This document shows, one piece after another, positions 1-11,401 of a DNA stretch of 64,000 nucleotides. Within the stretch, counting starts at the first letter, position 1. Each line of letters starts with the position of its first letter. The stretch is from Stromatinia cepivora (Eukaryota > Ascomycota > Leotiomycetes > Helotiales > Sclerotiniaceae). Below the pieces are notes generated by a model. The model was not told where the DNA came from. It worked only from the letters and a program-made list of their open reading frames with translations, and made no database searches. Location: assembly GCA_014898415.1 (NCBI GenBank), contig RCTD01000016.1, forward strand, positions 1,364,001-1,428,000, written 5' to 3'. A program made the position numbers and the translations under genes.

Positions 1-1
1 G

Positions 2-109
2 GATAAGAGTAATGAGATGACGAGAGAGAGGATTGGAGGTGGGGATAGGGGCTTGGAGAGCTTTGGAAATACGCCTCTAGGAAGGGGAGAGGTGGTTGAC
101 GGTTCGTGA
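2..109 (+). CDS. possible 3' end of a gene cut by the window edge
   Basis: An open frame of 35 codons runs in from the left edge and stops at TGA at 107-109. It is Gly/Arg/Glu rich and looks like a disordered C-terminal tail. The opposite strand is also open over this short stretch, so the coding assignment is weak. No domain can be recognised. Confidence 0.3.
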   Translation, partial: DKSNEMTRERIGGGDRGLESFGNTPLGRGEVVDGS

Positions 110-2258
110 GTGGGATTTAAAAGGATAGAACTTATAGTTAGGGGTTGATACCATTAATATATCACATTGCATATTTATATCTAATCCGCTTCTTTGCCTG
201 TACAAATATGGATAGATTGGTGTTCAAATTGTGAGATTCATAACCATGATTAAATAAATGATTCGAAGTACTCTCTCCCTATGATATATTCTCATCCAAT
301 CTTTCATCCCTCCCGGATCCTCTCACTACTTTATCCCTATTCCATTCCACGCTTTCCCATTCATTTCCTCGCCAACAAACTCTTTCACAAATCATCAATA
401 CCTAGATATCAAAACATGATATGCAATCCCGAACTCCCTATAAAACTAACACAAACACAAAACACCAATCCATAACATCTTGAATCAATCTGTATCGTAC
501 CTGAACAATTTTTAGGGTTTTGTGATCATTAATTTCAAGCAAATATGAGGGCATGGGAATATGTATAAACAGGTATCTAGGTATATAATGAATATTTATC
601 TATAGTACTAGTCAACTGCTATCAGCCGTTTTCGCAAATCACATCAAAATTCATCGAAATCTATAATCAATACCTATAAATTTGACATTATTGAATCTAT
701 TTTTATATAAATATTTTTACAGCATTTTATTCATTTTCAAATAAAACTTAATTAAAATTTTTTTTATTTATTATACAATCTGTATTATAAGTCGAACTAA
801 TTTAAAATCTTAATTTCTATAAATATTTGCTAGTAAAATAAGCGAAAATCAAGAACTTTTTAAAAATATTTTTTGAATTATATAAATAATCATATTATAA
901 TTTTTTTTATTAAATAAAAATATAATATATAAATTCTTTAATATATATATATATAAACCTTCAACCGACTTCCATTCCAAACCGCCAATTTTTATAACTA
1001 CAAAAGTAGTAAATTGATTATTTTGGTTGTGAATCTGAAAACGGCTGATAAGGAGTTGGCACGGACTGTATATTCCGCTGACTTCGACCCCCCTATTTTA
1101 CCGAGTCTGCTTCTAGTAATTAGATCCAAATTTTTAAATGTGGTTTTTGATGGGGAGAGAGATAGGGGTATGTTGATATCTAATAGAGTAGTATGATCAT
1201 TTAATTCTATCTTCTAGCTTAGGTTTTATCTTTTGAAATCTGTTATTTGATATATGCTCTCACTCATCTTGGCCATTTCATTCTAATTATTACTCGTTAT
1301 GAATACATAGTAAATTATAATTATATCGATTCTGTATATTTTTACGAAGCAAAATGAAAGGAAATGGAATGAAGAGAATTGAAGAGAATGAGTGGATATA
1401 GTAATTATTAGTATATTTTCTTATGTCAGTTGTGTTTATATTTATTGGTCTTTACTGCTCTTTGGATTTACTATTCATATTCATCTCTCTCCCTTCATAA
1501 ACTTTCAACTCCTCCCCTTCCCATTCCCTTCCCGTAAACTCAGTTTACCTTCCATAACTCTTCATTCTTAATAACCAAAGCTTTTACATCACTTCTCCTT
1601 CCTACCTTACCTACTGTGAACTTCCATCTTTTGTCTAATTTCAATTCATTTTCATCTACTTGTATATCCATCTCCATTTACTCTTCATTTTCATTCGTTA
1701 CTTGACTCTTAGCCAAGGTTTTTCATACCTACTAATTACATTCCTTTGCTCTTCACTTTCACGACTATCACTCTTTCGTCTCTTTTCTTCTTCAGTCATT
1801 TTTAAATTAATCAAACCCTTTGCAATCTACGATCAAAATTTCGTTGTAAGATCTTATACTCAAATAACTACCTACTATACAATAAACACCAATATCGCAA
1901 TTCCATCATTCAAATCTACAACATCTATAATTTCTTTTAATCCTCTCTTCTGTTCATTATAATCATTATTGATATGAAGATAGATTATTATTTATACTTA
2001 TACCCCTCTCTCCCCTCTATACTCTATATCCAACCCCTACAATAATCTCAAATAAAACCTATCAAATACTACTCCCATCTCCCATCTCTCACACCTTCAA
2101 CCCCCCCTCCCCCCAATCTCAATACCCCATCACCACCTCCAATCCATTATTTTTCCACCTTTTATATATCTTACTTCTTCTTCGAATACACCTCCACCCC
2201 GTCCAATCCAATCCAAACATAACCAACCTCTTTCTTCTCAACTCAAATAACCCAACTA

Positions 2259-2352
2259 ATCCATCCATCTATCCATCCATCTATCCATCTATCCATCTAT
2301 CCATCTATCCATCTATCCATCCATCTATCCATCCATTCATCCATCTATCTAT
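2259..2352. repeat. ATCC/ATCT tetranucleotide microsatellite
   Basis: About 94 bp of alternating ATCC and ATCT units in one uninterrupted 4-bp register, seen directly. Confidence 0.9.
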
Positions 2353-2594
2353 ACCCTACAAATCCACAAACTCACAAACTCACAAATCCACAAACTCACA
2401 ACCCTACGAACCACAAAACCATTCATTTTTATTTCTCAAATCCATGATTTTTAAATCCTTCAAGTACTTTATAAATATTCAAGATTTACTTACTCATCCC
2501 CTCGCACATCCACCCCCCCATCCCCACACATAAATCCCACCTCTTTAAACACCTAACAAGACTTGCAAAATTCAAATATTTCATATAATAACTA

Positions 2595-2629
2595 ACATAC
2601 ATACATACATACATACATACATACATACA

Positions 2630-2660
<31 letters not shown>
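2595..2660. repeat. (CATA)n microsatellite
   Basis: About 16 perfect CATA units, running into a TATATA tail. Seen directly. Confidence 0.92.
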
Positions 2661-2668
<8 letters not shown>

Positions 2669-3091
2669 TTACATTACTTTCAAAACCCATTATTCAGCTA
2701 ACCACTAACTGGTAAAAGCCAGCAGCTAACAAGCTAGCAGCTATCTAAAAGCTAACAACTACATAAAACAAGAACTACATCAGATCCTAATAAATCCATC
2801 AATATCGATTCCCTCCCCTCGGCTTACACTATACTTTTAACAACCCAGACCAAGTGGATTAGTCATCTTATCCCATGCCATACTATCCCATCCCATATCA
2901 ATATAACGCACACAACGCAGCGTAGCGCAACATGATCTTATAAAGAAAAGATAGGTAGAAGTAAAAGTAAAACACAAGACAGGCCAATATAAAAGTAGAA
3001 ACTAAGAAGCAAGCAAGTACGCTCCTCAAATGCATACAAAAAACGCCCAAAACCAGTTGACCACACCACTACCATTCTACCCTATTCTACC

Positions 3092-5381
3092 CTACCCAAA
3101 CCAAGTAAACCACAGAAATACTCCACCAACCATCCACAACACCCTCCAAACACTTGCACCCACTTCCCTCAACATACGTCCAGGCAACGTCCCCCTGAAT
3201 TTCCCCCACCAAACCACTATTTTCCAAGGTTTATAATTTTTCCTCCTTTCCAATTCCTGTTTCCTTTTCCTCTCCAACTCCACCTCCCTCTCAAATTCCC
3301 TCTCACTTTCCCACCTCAATCTCCCTTCTAATCCACCATAATATCCCGCTTTTTCTATTAATGGTTGTTGTTGCTGATATGGTACCCCATGAGAATTTGC
3401 CGGGAGACCGTAACCATTTGCTGGACTCGAGGTGCGTGTTCTAGATGTACGAGTTGCGGAATTGTTCACTGTGGATGTACTAGAAGTAGAAGAATTACTA
3501 AGACGATCTTTTTCTTCTTCTTCGCTGCGTTTGAGATCTTTGATGCTGATTGGGAGGAGCGAGAATTCGGAATCGAAGGTTGGACTATTTGAGGGGGATG
3601 TAGAGGTGGCGAATGGGATGAGGTTTGTAAAGGGAACGAGAATTGCTCGGATGATGAGGAGAATGAGGGATATTCCGACTAGGATTCCGTAGTTTATGAG
3701 AATGCCTATTTGGTCGGGTAATAGACAAAGATGGGATTCCATGGTATTCGAAGTATGCATATTTTCAGCACCATGACCTGTAGGTATCGAATGTAATGGT
3801 TTTCCATCTTCCCCAACTGGATTCCACATACTCAGCATGAGGAAACCGGGTTTACGAATTCCCATTGCCCAGTTCATACTCTTGACTGTTATTTCGCGTG
3901 CATAGTTTTTATCTTCTGGATGCACTAGTTCGCAATAATCATGGTCGTCGCCTGAGAAGACAGAAACGACATTACCGATTTTTGAGATGAGTTTTTTGGA
4001 ATCATCATCGCTAAGGACGTTTTGGTACTGGTAGCCTCGGGATACACTAATGGCGTTTCTATGATCGGGGATAACCGGCATAGTTTGACCTTTTGGTGGA
4101 GGGGTTGGCGGCCAATGTTCTCGAAGGGGGCCACATGGAGTCCCAGGATTTCGGTATAAAGGCACATGAGTAAGAAGGATAGTAGGAAATTCAGCACCAT
4201 TTGGTCCAGGGTCAAGAGTTGGTAAATGTGCATAATCAGCCAATTCCACATCTTGAACGGAATGAGAATATTGTAAAACCCTTTCCTCTCCAGCTTGAAA
4301 ATCCAATTCTCTAGCCACGGCTTTTCGTTTGGTGATTTGAACGTTGTTCAAAAAGTCCTCGACTGGTTTGGTAATAGGTGCAGTTTCACTGACTGGACGA
4401 TCTGATGCTCCAGCACTCAATGATACCGCATCCACAGAAACAAATGTATGATTCGCAATAACATCCACTCTGTTTACATCTCCAAAGTAGACCTCAAATC
4501 GATCACGAATAGGAACCTTGATTTGTGCACCGAACCCCAAATCATGATTCCCGGGTAAACTAGCAATGAGTTTTCGTCCCCTTTGCCCAACCCCAGCTTC
4601 TGATCCTCCCAAATTCCAGTTGTCCGAGAAAATCCTAGAGAAGCGACCATATTCCTGAAGCCAAAAGTCCTCTCCATATCTTTTCCCCCAACTCTCCAAA
4701 TGTTTCTGCTCTTTTGCTGGTCGATGTCCTTTTGCCCATGCTTGATCTTCTGAATTTCCATGCGCCGTCTTCCATTCTCTTCCTCCATCAAAAAGATCCC
4801 CTAAGAAAAATACAGTATCTGGATGTAATTGCTTTGAAAGTTGTATATAAGATCTCTTCATATAATTATCCGTATGCCATACTGTAAATGTTGACAAAGG
4901 CCATGGACGATCTGGATACGAATGCGGATCTGTAAGTTGAGGATCTGCCAAAAATATTAAATGATGCGGTGTGGTATTTGGAGGCTATTCATATCAAATA
5001 TATCATCAGCCTCGTCCTCAGTTATACCAAACGCCCATCAAGAAAACTCACCCATCTCTCCCATTCCCCCCAAGCACAAGCTCGCACAGCTTCCTCAAAG
5101 ACCCAGCGCTCTCCATATAATAGAACTACCACCCAAACACACACCAGAAAATGTGGTAAACTAAAAAAACGTCTCCAACTCCAATCCCTCATCCACCCCC
5201 TCAATGACCTCGGTATCCTCCCCCCAACCACACCTAAATTCTGTTGATCTGCCATTCTCTGCAAACTAACCGCCAAATCCGCCGGCAGCGCCAACAATAA
5301 CCTCCTAAAAACCGAAGGAGGTTCTCTAAAATGATCGCGCGTCGAATGGGTATATTGAGAATGTGAAGAAAAAGGTGCCAT
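3092..5381 (-). CDS. Ted1/Cdc1/PGAP5-family metallophosphoesterase (GPI-anchor remodelling type)
   Basis: Two exons on the minus strand, 5381-5052 and 4984-3092, joined in phase 0 across a 67-nt intron (GTGAGT donor, GCTGAT branch, TAG acceptor); 740 aa. Residues 73-90 form a membrane segment, followed by the calcineurin-type metal motifs: ADPQ at 123-126, GDLFDGG at 172-178, GNHD at 255-258, THVP at 382-385 and GDDHD at 455-459. A second membrane helix lies near 536-560, and the low-complexity charged tail ends in a third hydrophobic stretch. This order (helix, catalytic domain, helix) is that of the ER/Golgi enzymes that remove ethanolamine phosphate from GPI anchors (Ted1 and Cdc1 in yeast, PGAP5/MPPE1 in animals). 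Which of Ted1 or Cdc1 it matches best cannot be decided by eye. The start is the first ATG of the open frame. The catalytic exon alone also has an open frame, but it lacks the first helix. Confidence 0.9.
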
Positions 5382-6144
5382 TCTGATGTTCCAATTTGGT
5401 TGCTCCCCTACCTACAATTGAATGCCATACCCGACTGACCTCCTTGGCTTTGGCGCGGTACCAAGGAATGATGACAAGAATGTTATTATATTAAAATACG
5501 TACTCGTACTTGCGTGGACAGTATATTATGGGGTGGTTCGTACTTTGTGCATAGAACTGGGGCAAATGGTATTTGTGTAGAGCATTTATTACGACGCTGG
5601 GAGATTCAGCTTGAAGCTTAAGGGAATTAAAATTGGGGATCAGGTGAGGCTAAATTTAAAGTTTCAATGATGAATGAAGCCTCAACCTGTATGTATGGAA
5701 GCTATACACTGTATAAGGCCTGGATTGACCCTGTAGAAGTACTGCGATAACAAGTGATAAGGGTTGATTTTCAGGGGCTTGGCTGGGGTAGTTTAAATTC
5801 AATCTACTCCGTAGAATATTTTGATGAAGCTGAGTTGAGGATTAGGAGGGCCATCTCATTAAGTACAATAGATATAAGAAAAAACCATTATCTACTACTT
5901 CGTACGTAAAAACTGGGAAACGAAATGAAGCTGTATACAAGTAATGGTGTAGCTCTAGACAATTATGTTAGAGAATGTCGTTGATCTGGATATTGGAAGA
6001 TGTGACATATCATATGGTCAATGTTCAACATGCAAACTAGTAACTAGTTTTGGACATTCATGGGTTCATATCAAATTGAATGTAACAGATCTAAGGCTAA
6101 ATGGAGAGGTATCATCATCATCATCATTATCATTATCATTGGTA
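5382..6144. other. intergenic region, no gene seen
   Basis: Upstream of the metallophosphoesterase gene and downstream of the MBL-fold gene. Only short chance frames are present. A (ATC/ATT)n microsatellite at about 6113-6142 abuts the 3' end of the MBL-fold gene. Confidence 0.6.
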
Positions 6145-7236
6145 TCATAGAACCTCTTCTTCTTGTTCATTCAAATTCTCTTTCAAGAATATATGATTAT
6201 TCCAACCCATTCTCCTCACTTGAATCTGCATACTTTCAAGGATCCTTTGCTTAACTCCTTTATCACTCCCATTACTCCCATCAACCACATCCATGTTCAT
6301 AAAAGCTCCATGTGTACTCGAGAAACTATGAGGCTTCAAGACCTCCCACATCCCAACTACCTCATCTGCGCTCAAGGGTATCATGTTAGGTATACTCCAC
6401 ATAAAAGCATAGCTATTCATTCCATCCGGTCTTGTATTCTTCCCTCCTCCAGGACCTTTACTCCAATCCCCCAAAGCACTTGGTGTCGTTACCAAGGTAT
6501 CCGCTACCAGTAATCTTCCATGAGCGAGACACACCAAACTCCCAGGAAAATGACCACCAAGCTTCAACATCTTAACACCAGTCTTCTCACCCCGTATCTC
6601 AAGGTCTTCCTCTTTCCCCTCAATGAATGTCCTTGCCTTTCCCATCCGGTCAAGTCGATTCAGCCAACTCTTATCCTCCCAACTCAAATACACTGGACAA
6701 TCAAATATCTCTGACCAATCCAAATGTGTGGTATAATAATGTGGATGGGATATCACAATCGCTGCCAATCCACCCAATCCATGAATCCAATCCACCGTCT
6801 CATCATCCAAATACGTTATACAATCCCACAATACATTTCCAAGAGGTGTCTTGATAAGTATGGCTCGTTGTCCAATCGCAAATTTAGGTTCGGTCCATAT
6901 ACTCCAAAATCTTTCATCGTTATCAAATTGTTTCCATTTGTTTTTATATTCTCCGCCAGCTTTCAACTGCGCAAGAGTTGTAAATGATTGACCAGTAGAT
7001 GGAACAAATTGCCTAGGATCATCACATATTCGACATCTGGTAAGAATCGATCGATCTTCAGCATCAAATTGTGTACCGCATGCTGTGCAAACGAGTAGAT
7101 GTTCTGAGCCCGGCATTATTATTACAGGTGGAGTATCGTATTCGTGAAGGGGTTCCTCAAAATCGTGAATAGCACCGTCGTGAACTACTGTTGCTGGCGT
7201 CGAGATAGAAGAATATGGAGTAGAGGTGGTAGACAT
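6145..7236 (-). CDS. metallo-beta-lactamase-fold protein with N-terminal Cys4 motif
   Basis: Single-exon frame of 363 aa from the ATG at 7236; an in-frame ATG 7 codons upstream (7257) is possible, but the downstream one has A at -3 and begins a typical Ser/Thr-rich N terminus. Near residues 50-71 two CxxC pairs (CTAC and CRIC) suggest a small zinc ribbon. The core has the family's metal-ligand signature in variant form, SHPHYYTTHLDW (about residues 163-174), then GGHFPG, VADT and STHGAF blocks that supply the remaining ligands in MBL-fold hydrolases. Substrate is unknown; fungal members of this type are mostly uncharacterised. The gene is divergent from the amidase gene, 439 bp away. An intact, ordinary-composition gene. 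Confidence 0.87.
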   Translation of the reverse strand: MSTTSTPYSSISTPATVVHDGAIHDFEEPLHEYDTPPVIIMPGSEHLLVCTACGTQFDAEDRSILTRCRICDDPRQFVPSTGQSFTTLAQLKAGGEYKNKWKQFDNDERFWSIWTEPKFAIGQRAILIKTPLGNVLWDCITYLDDETVDWIHGLGGLAAIVISHPHYYTTHLDWSEIFDCPVYLSWEDKSWLNRLDRMGKARTFIEGKEEDLEIRGEKTGVKMLKLGGHFPGSLVCLAHGRLLVADTLVTTPSALGDWSKGPGGGKNTRPDGMNSYAFMWSIPNMIPLSADEVVGMWEVLKPHSFSSTHGAFMNMDVVDGSNGSDKGVKQRILESMQIQVRRMGWNNHIFLKENLNEQEEEVL

Positions 7237-7675
7237 ATTGAATGAATATATGTACATAACATATGTGGCAGGTTGGACAAAGTCTAAAAGAGGGGTAGGT
7301 GAGAATCAGATGACCGGCACATTTATTATAGCCTTGGCCTTGATATGATTTCAACTATAACCCCGCATTACGCTTGTTGTTGACAAATTGATAGGTCGTA
7401 GACTCTTAGACTTGTAGGTAGGTAGTAGTTCTGGCTATTCTAGCTCTTCAACCAATTTAGGAATGTACAAGCCGCTTATCTGTGGAACGGGTACAATAAT
7501 TAAATTATTATTGTATCCCGGATATCAATGGCTTTAAAGTTCCCCTCCATAAACCAGCCTTTCTACATTCTACCTTCTACATTCTACATTTCTTCATTCT
7601 GTTCTATTATTATTCTTATCCTTTACATTGCATATATCTTGAAATACTTGCAGCTTCTACTGGTTCATAGTCAAA
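7237..7675. promoter_or_regulatory. divergent intergenic region between MBL-fold and amidase genes
   Basis: A 439-bp spacer separates the two start codons, so it must hold both promoters. A palindromic stretch TAATTAAATTATTATTG lies near 7497-7514, and pyrimidine tracts precede the amidase start at about 7555-7625. No factor site is identified. Shared regulation is inference. Confidence 0.5.
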
Positions 7676-9532
7676 ATGGTCTATTTACTTGATTATTTCC
7701 AGCATCGGAGGGATTGGTAAGTATTCATTCATCCCACTTTCATCTGTCATTTCTTATCCTTATCAAAACAACCTGAAGAGAAATCCAGTCCGTCTGGGGA
7801 ATGTTCGTCAGTATCTAACCTTATATTATAGTCAATTCAAACAAGCGGAACGAGCTCAACGCATACAAAATCTTACCAGTTATCATGGAGCATTTACAAA
7901 TTCAGAAAGACAGGTGCTATCAAAACCAATTGAAGAACTTGTTCAAGATGTTCACAAACAAGCTATTCAACCAATCGATATCCTACGCGCGTACGGAAAA
8001 GCTGCCCTCAAAGCGCATGAGAAAACAAATTGTGTGACGGAAGTTATGATTGATGCTGCCGAAGGTTGGACTACAGATGGAAGTATCAATATGAAAGGTC
8101 CTTTGGCAGGAATTCCCATAAGTCTAAAAGATTCAATTGTAGTTGGTGGTTTCGATACAAGTGTAGGATATAGTGGGAATGTTGGCAACAAGATAGAAAA
8201 GGATGGAACCATGGTGAGGATACTAAAGGATGCTGGAGCAATTCCATATGTTAAGACGAATCTTCCCATTACATTACTAAGTTTCGAATCTACAAACGAT
8301 CTTTGGGGACGATCCACAAACCCTCATAACAGCAAATATTCACCTGGTGGATCTACTGGTGGTGAAGCTGCTTTGTTAGCTGCTGGTGGTGGACGAATTG
8401 GAATTGGTTCAGATGTTGCTGGGTCGGTTAGAGTTCCAGCTCATTTCTCGGGAATTTATAGCTTGAGATGCTCGACTGGAAGATGGCCTAAGAATGGGGT
8501 GTGCACAAGTATGCCAGGTCAAGAGGGTATTCCTAGTGTGTTTAGTCCTATGACAAGAACTTTGGGAGATCTCTCATACTTCACAAAATCTATGATTGGG
8601 ATGCAACCATGGAAGTATGATTACAGTGTTCATCCCATTCCATGGAGAGAAGAGGTATGGAAGGATACCAGTGAAAAAAAGAAGTTCAGAGTTGGTGTGT
8701 TAAGGACCGATGGTGTTGTTGATCCTAGTCCCGCTTGTATGAGAGCTATGGATGAGGTAGTAGCTGCACTTGAAAAGGATGGCCATGAGGTTTATAATGT
8801 TAATCCACCAGCTCCATATGAAGCACTTTATATCGGCTCACAACTTCTCAACTCGGATGGTTGCAAGACCTTTAAATCGTTTTTCAGAACTGGCGAATGG
8901 GAAGATCCAGGAGCAAAGGCAATGAGCTGGCTTATGTCTTTACCAAGGCCATTCAAATGGATGTATTGGGCTTGGGTTAAGTATGTCAGAAGGGACGATA
9001 TTTGGGCTGGATTAATCAAAGAATGGCATGAAAAATCTGCTTACGAGCAATGGAAATTCGTCACCAAGAGGGGAGCTTACAAAGCCAAGTTTCATGCTTG
9101 GTGGGAGGAAGAAGTGAAACTTGACTTCATGATCACCCCACCGAATGCCACACCAGCAGTACCTCACGACGGAATGAAAGATGCAGTTAGTAGTTGTGGT
9201 TATACTTTCTTGTTCAATCTTGTAAGTGCATTACATATATTTTCGATCAATCTCAGCTAACATAAAAATAGCTCGACTACACAACAGGTATCATGCCCAT
9301 AACCCACGTTGACAAAGAACTCGATCAACTTCCTTCAAATTTCTCCCTCAAATCTCTAAATGGAGTTGCATATGGTGCCTACAAGCATTATGACGCAACT
9401 GCTATGCATGGACTTCCAATCGGGATTCAAGTAGTAGGTCAACGATTACAGGAGGAGAAGGTACTTGCTATTATGCATAGAATCGAAGATTTATTGGGCG
9501 AAAATAAATATGAACTTTTGGAGATAGATTAG
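7676..9532 (+). CDS. amidase-signature (AS) family enzyme, FAAH/acetamidase-like
   Basis: Three exons: 7676-7716, 7832-9221 and 9272-9532; 563 aa. Intron 1 (115 nt) has GTAAGT, a TCTAAC branch and TAG; intron 2 (50 nt) has GTAAGT, GCTAAC and TAG. The short first exon encodes the MVYLLDYFQHRRDC start typical of fungal AS enzymes, which decides the start over the longer open frame that reads through intron 1. The Ser-cisSer-Lys triad is visible: Lys113 in SLKDS, Ser188 in GGSTGGE and nucleophile Ser212 in GSDVAGSVRVPA. The last exon carries the conserved GLPIGIQVVGQ end block. The family hydrolyses amides (fatty-acid amides, aryl amides or small amides); substrate cannot be assigned. No signal peptide is seen, so probably cytosolic. 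Intact. Confidence 0.93.
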
Positions 9533-10266
9533 GACGGAGGATATGTGATGGAGGGCGGGCAGCTTGTCTTTGGGAGCGAAATCGGAGTTAGGTGACATGC
9601 ATTGCGCATGGATTGGATTAAGTATTTAGATTCAGCTGCATAGAATGAATTATTAAGTACCTTCCAAAAGTCTCACTACCATCGCGGGTATAGAATCCGA
9701 GGAATATGAATGGCAGGAACTTAACACAGTATAAAGACCGGGGTATACCCTATGAAGCGCAATCGGAGGACAGCAAACAGTGTCATACTGGTACATTCAT
9801 TGAAGGGGAAGTTGAGGTTACTCGCTTCCATCCCCTATCTCTCATGGCGCCGAAATCGGAGTATTTATTCCTTCTGTGATCATGACTGGTCATGGGATGT
9901 TTATCATTTAACCTACCTAGTAAATCATAGAATATAAATGCATGAATTTTGAACTTTGGATTTTGAATTGAAAAGATATCTAGGTGAGATATTGAATTAT
10001 ATTTATTTATTTATTTATTTATTCACTCATACTTTCGTGTTCCGGGGAAGGATTTTTTTTTCGGGATTTTGATTTTGATTGTGATATATGATTTTGTCAT
10101 TACTTAATTATTTGGAGGTTTTGTGTCGGAAACTGCGTAGGAGTTTAGACGGCTTTTGAGTTTGGTGTGTTTGGTATTGAGCTCTTCACGATTCGGAGTT
10201 TGAATTTGGACTTTGAATATCGGGTATTAATTTGAATTTGAAGTTTGAAGTTTGAAGTTTGAAGAA
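9533..10266. other. intergenic region, no gene seen
   Basis: Amidase 3' flank and methyltransferase promoter. It holds an (ATTT)n run at about 9998-10021 and a (TTTGAAG)n heptanucleotide repeat at about 10231-10265, directly before the methyltransferase start codon. Confidence 0.6.
10231..10265. repeat. TTTGAAG tandem repeat next to a start codon
   Basis: About five TTTGAA(G) units end 2 nt before the ATG at 10267. Seen directly. It probably lies in the 5' untranslated leader. Confidence 0.8.
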
Positions 10267-11401
10267 ATGGGAGTAGAGGGGAAACGGGAAGATCATTGGT
10301 CTGCTTTGGTATTTATATTCTCTCTTCTCTCCACGCATCTCCATTCAAAACAAAAACAATAAACTAACCAAAATCAAAAAGGCCTACCAAAATTCCGCAT
10401 CCTTCGTCCCCAAACTCGCCACCAAAGTTCTAGGTTGGTTGGATGTACAAAGCGATGATATTATTCTAGATATCGGATGCGGAGATGGAATTATCCCCGT
10501 GCAACTCGCGAATACGCTGTCGAAAGGCTTGGGAACTATTCATGGAATCGATAGTTCTGAGGATATGATTGCTGCTGCGGGGAAAGCTGCTGTTAGGGAG
10601 GGTGTGGAGAGGGTTTGTAGGTTTGAGGGTGAGTTTATATAGGTTTTTTCTTTTATTGAGGTCGGAAGATGAAGGTGGAGATGAAATTGAGAGAAGAAAT
10701 AGAAAAATGAAGAAGCTACGCAAGGAAAGAAGAAGGTTAATGACAAAACACTAACCATAAAAGTCCTCGATGCTTCTCGCGAATTAGACACGCTCCCCTC
10801 TGGCACCTACACCAAAATCTTCTCAAATGCAGCTATGCACTGGATTCTCCGACGCGAATCTAGCCGCATCTCGTTCTTTAAACATGTACACAGACTTCTT
10901 AAACCTGGCGGGATTTTCGTCTTCGAAATGGGCGGTATGGGAAATGTAGCTGAGATGCGAACGGCGTTGTTGGGTGTGGTGGGAAGAAGATGTGAAGGGG
11001 GTATTAAGAGGGTGAGGGAATCTGATCCTTGGTTTTTCCCTGATGAAGTGTGGATGAGGAATGCACTTTCTGGTGTAGATCCGAGTTCTGATGAGGAAGA
11101 TGGAAAAGGAGATGGAAATGGGAATGGAAATGGAAATGCAGAGGATGCAGAGCTTGGTATGGGGAAATGGAAAATTGAAAGATTGGAGAGGGAATATAGG
11201 GCTACGGAAGTGGATAAGGGGGGGATACAAGGCTGGGTTAGGTTAATGGGGAAACAGTTTTTTGATGTTTTAGGGGAGGGGGAGCAGAGGAGGGAAGCGG
11301 AGAATGAAGTTTGTGAGGTGCTGGAAAGTGTTTGTAGGAGTCCTGGGGGAGGGGATTGGATTGGTTATGTGAGGTTGAGGGGGGTTGTTAGGAAGTTGTA
11401 A
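10267..11401 (+). CDS. class I SAM-dependent methyltransferase
   Basis: Three exons, 10267-10308, 10382-10628 and 10764-11401, 308 aa. Intron 1 (73 nt) has donor GTATTT, branch ACTAAC and acceptor AAAAAG; intron 2 (135 nt) has GTGAGT, CACTAACC and AAAG. The first exon matters because the frame visible in exon 2 alone starts in the middle of the fold. Motif I is LDIGCGDG (residues 43-50), followed by the acidic GIDSSEDM ribose-binding turn, then SNAAMHW and a GGIFVFEMGGMG strand typical of the trans-aconitate/Methyltransf_11 class. A Gly/Asn/Asp/Glu-rich insert encoded around 11080-11160 interrupts the C-terminal part. Substrate unknown. Intact gene. Confidence 0.88.

Larger units (their letters stand above)
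110..3091. other. gene-free stretch with AT-rich segment and microsatellites
   Basis: About 3 kb without a convincing gene. Positions 600-960 are very AT-rich. From about 1480 to 2560 the plus strand is strongly pyrimidine-rich (CT/CC tracts), with several short chance open frames. Two tetranucleotide microsatellites follow. The part next to 3092 probably includes the 3' untranslated region of the metallophosphoesterase gene on the minus strand (inference). Confidence 0.6.
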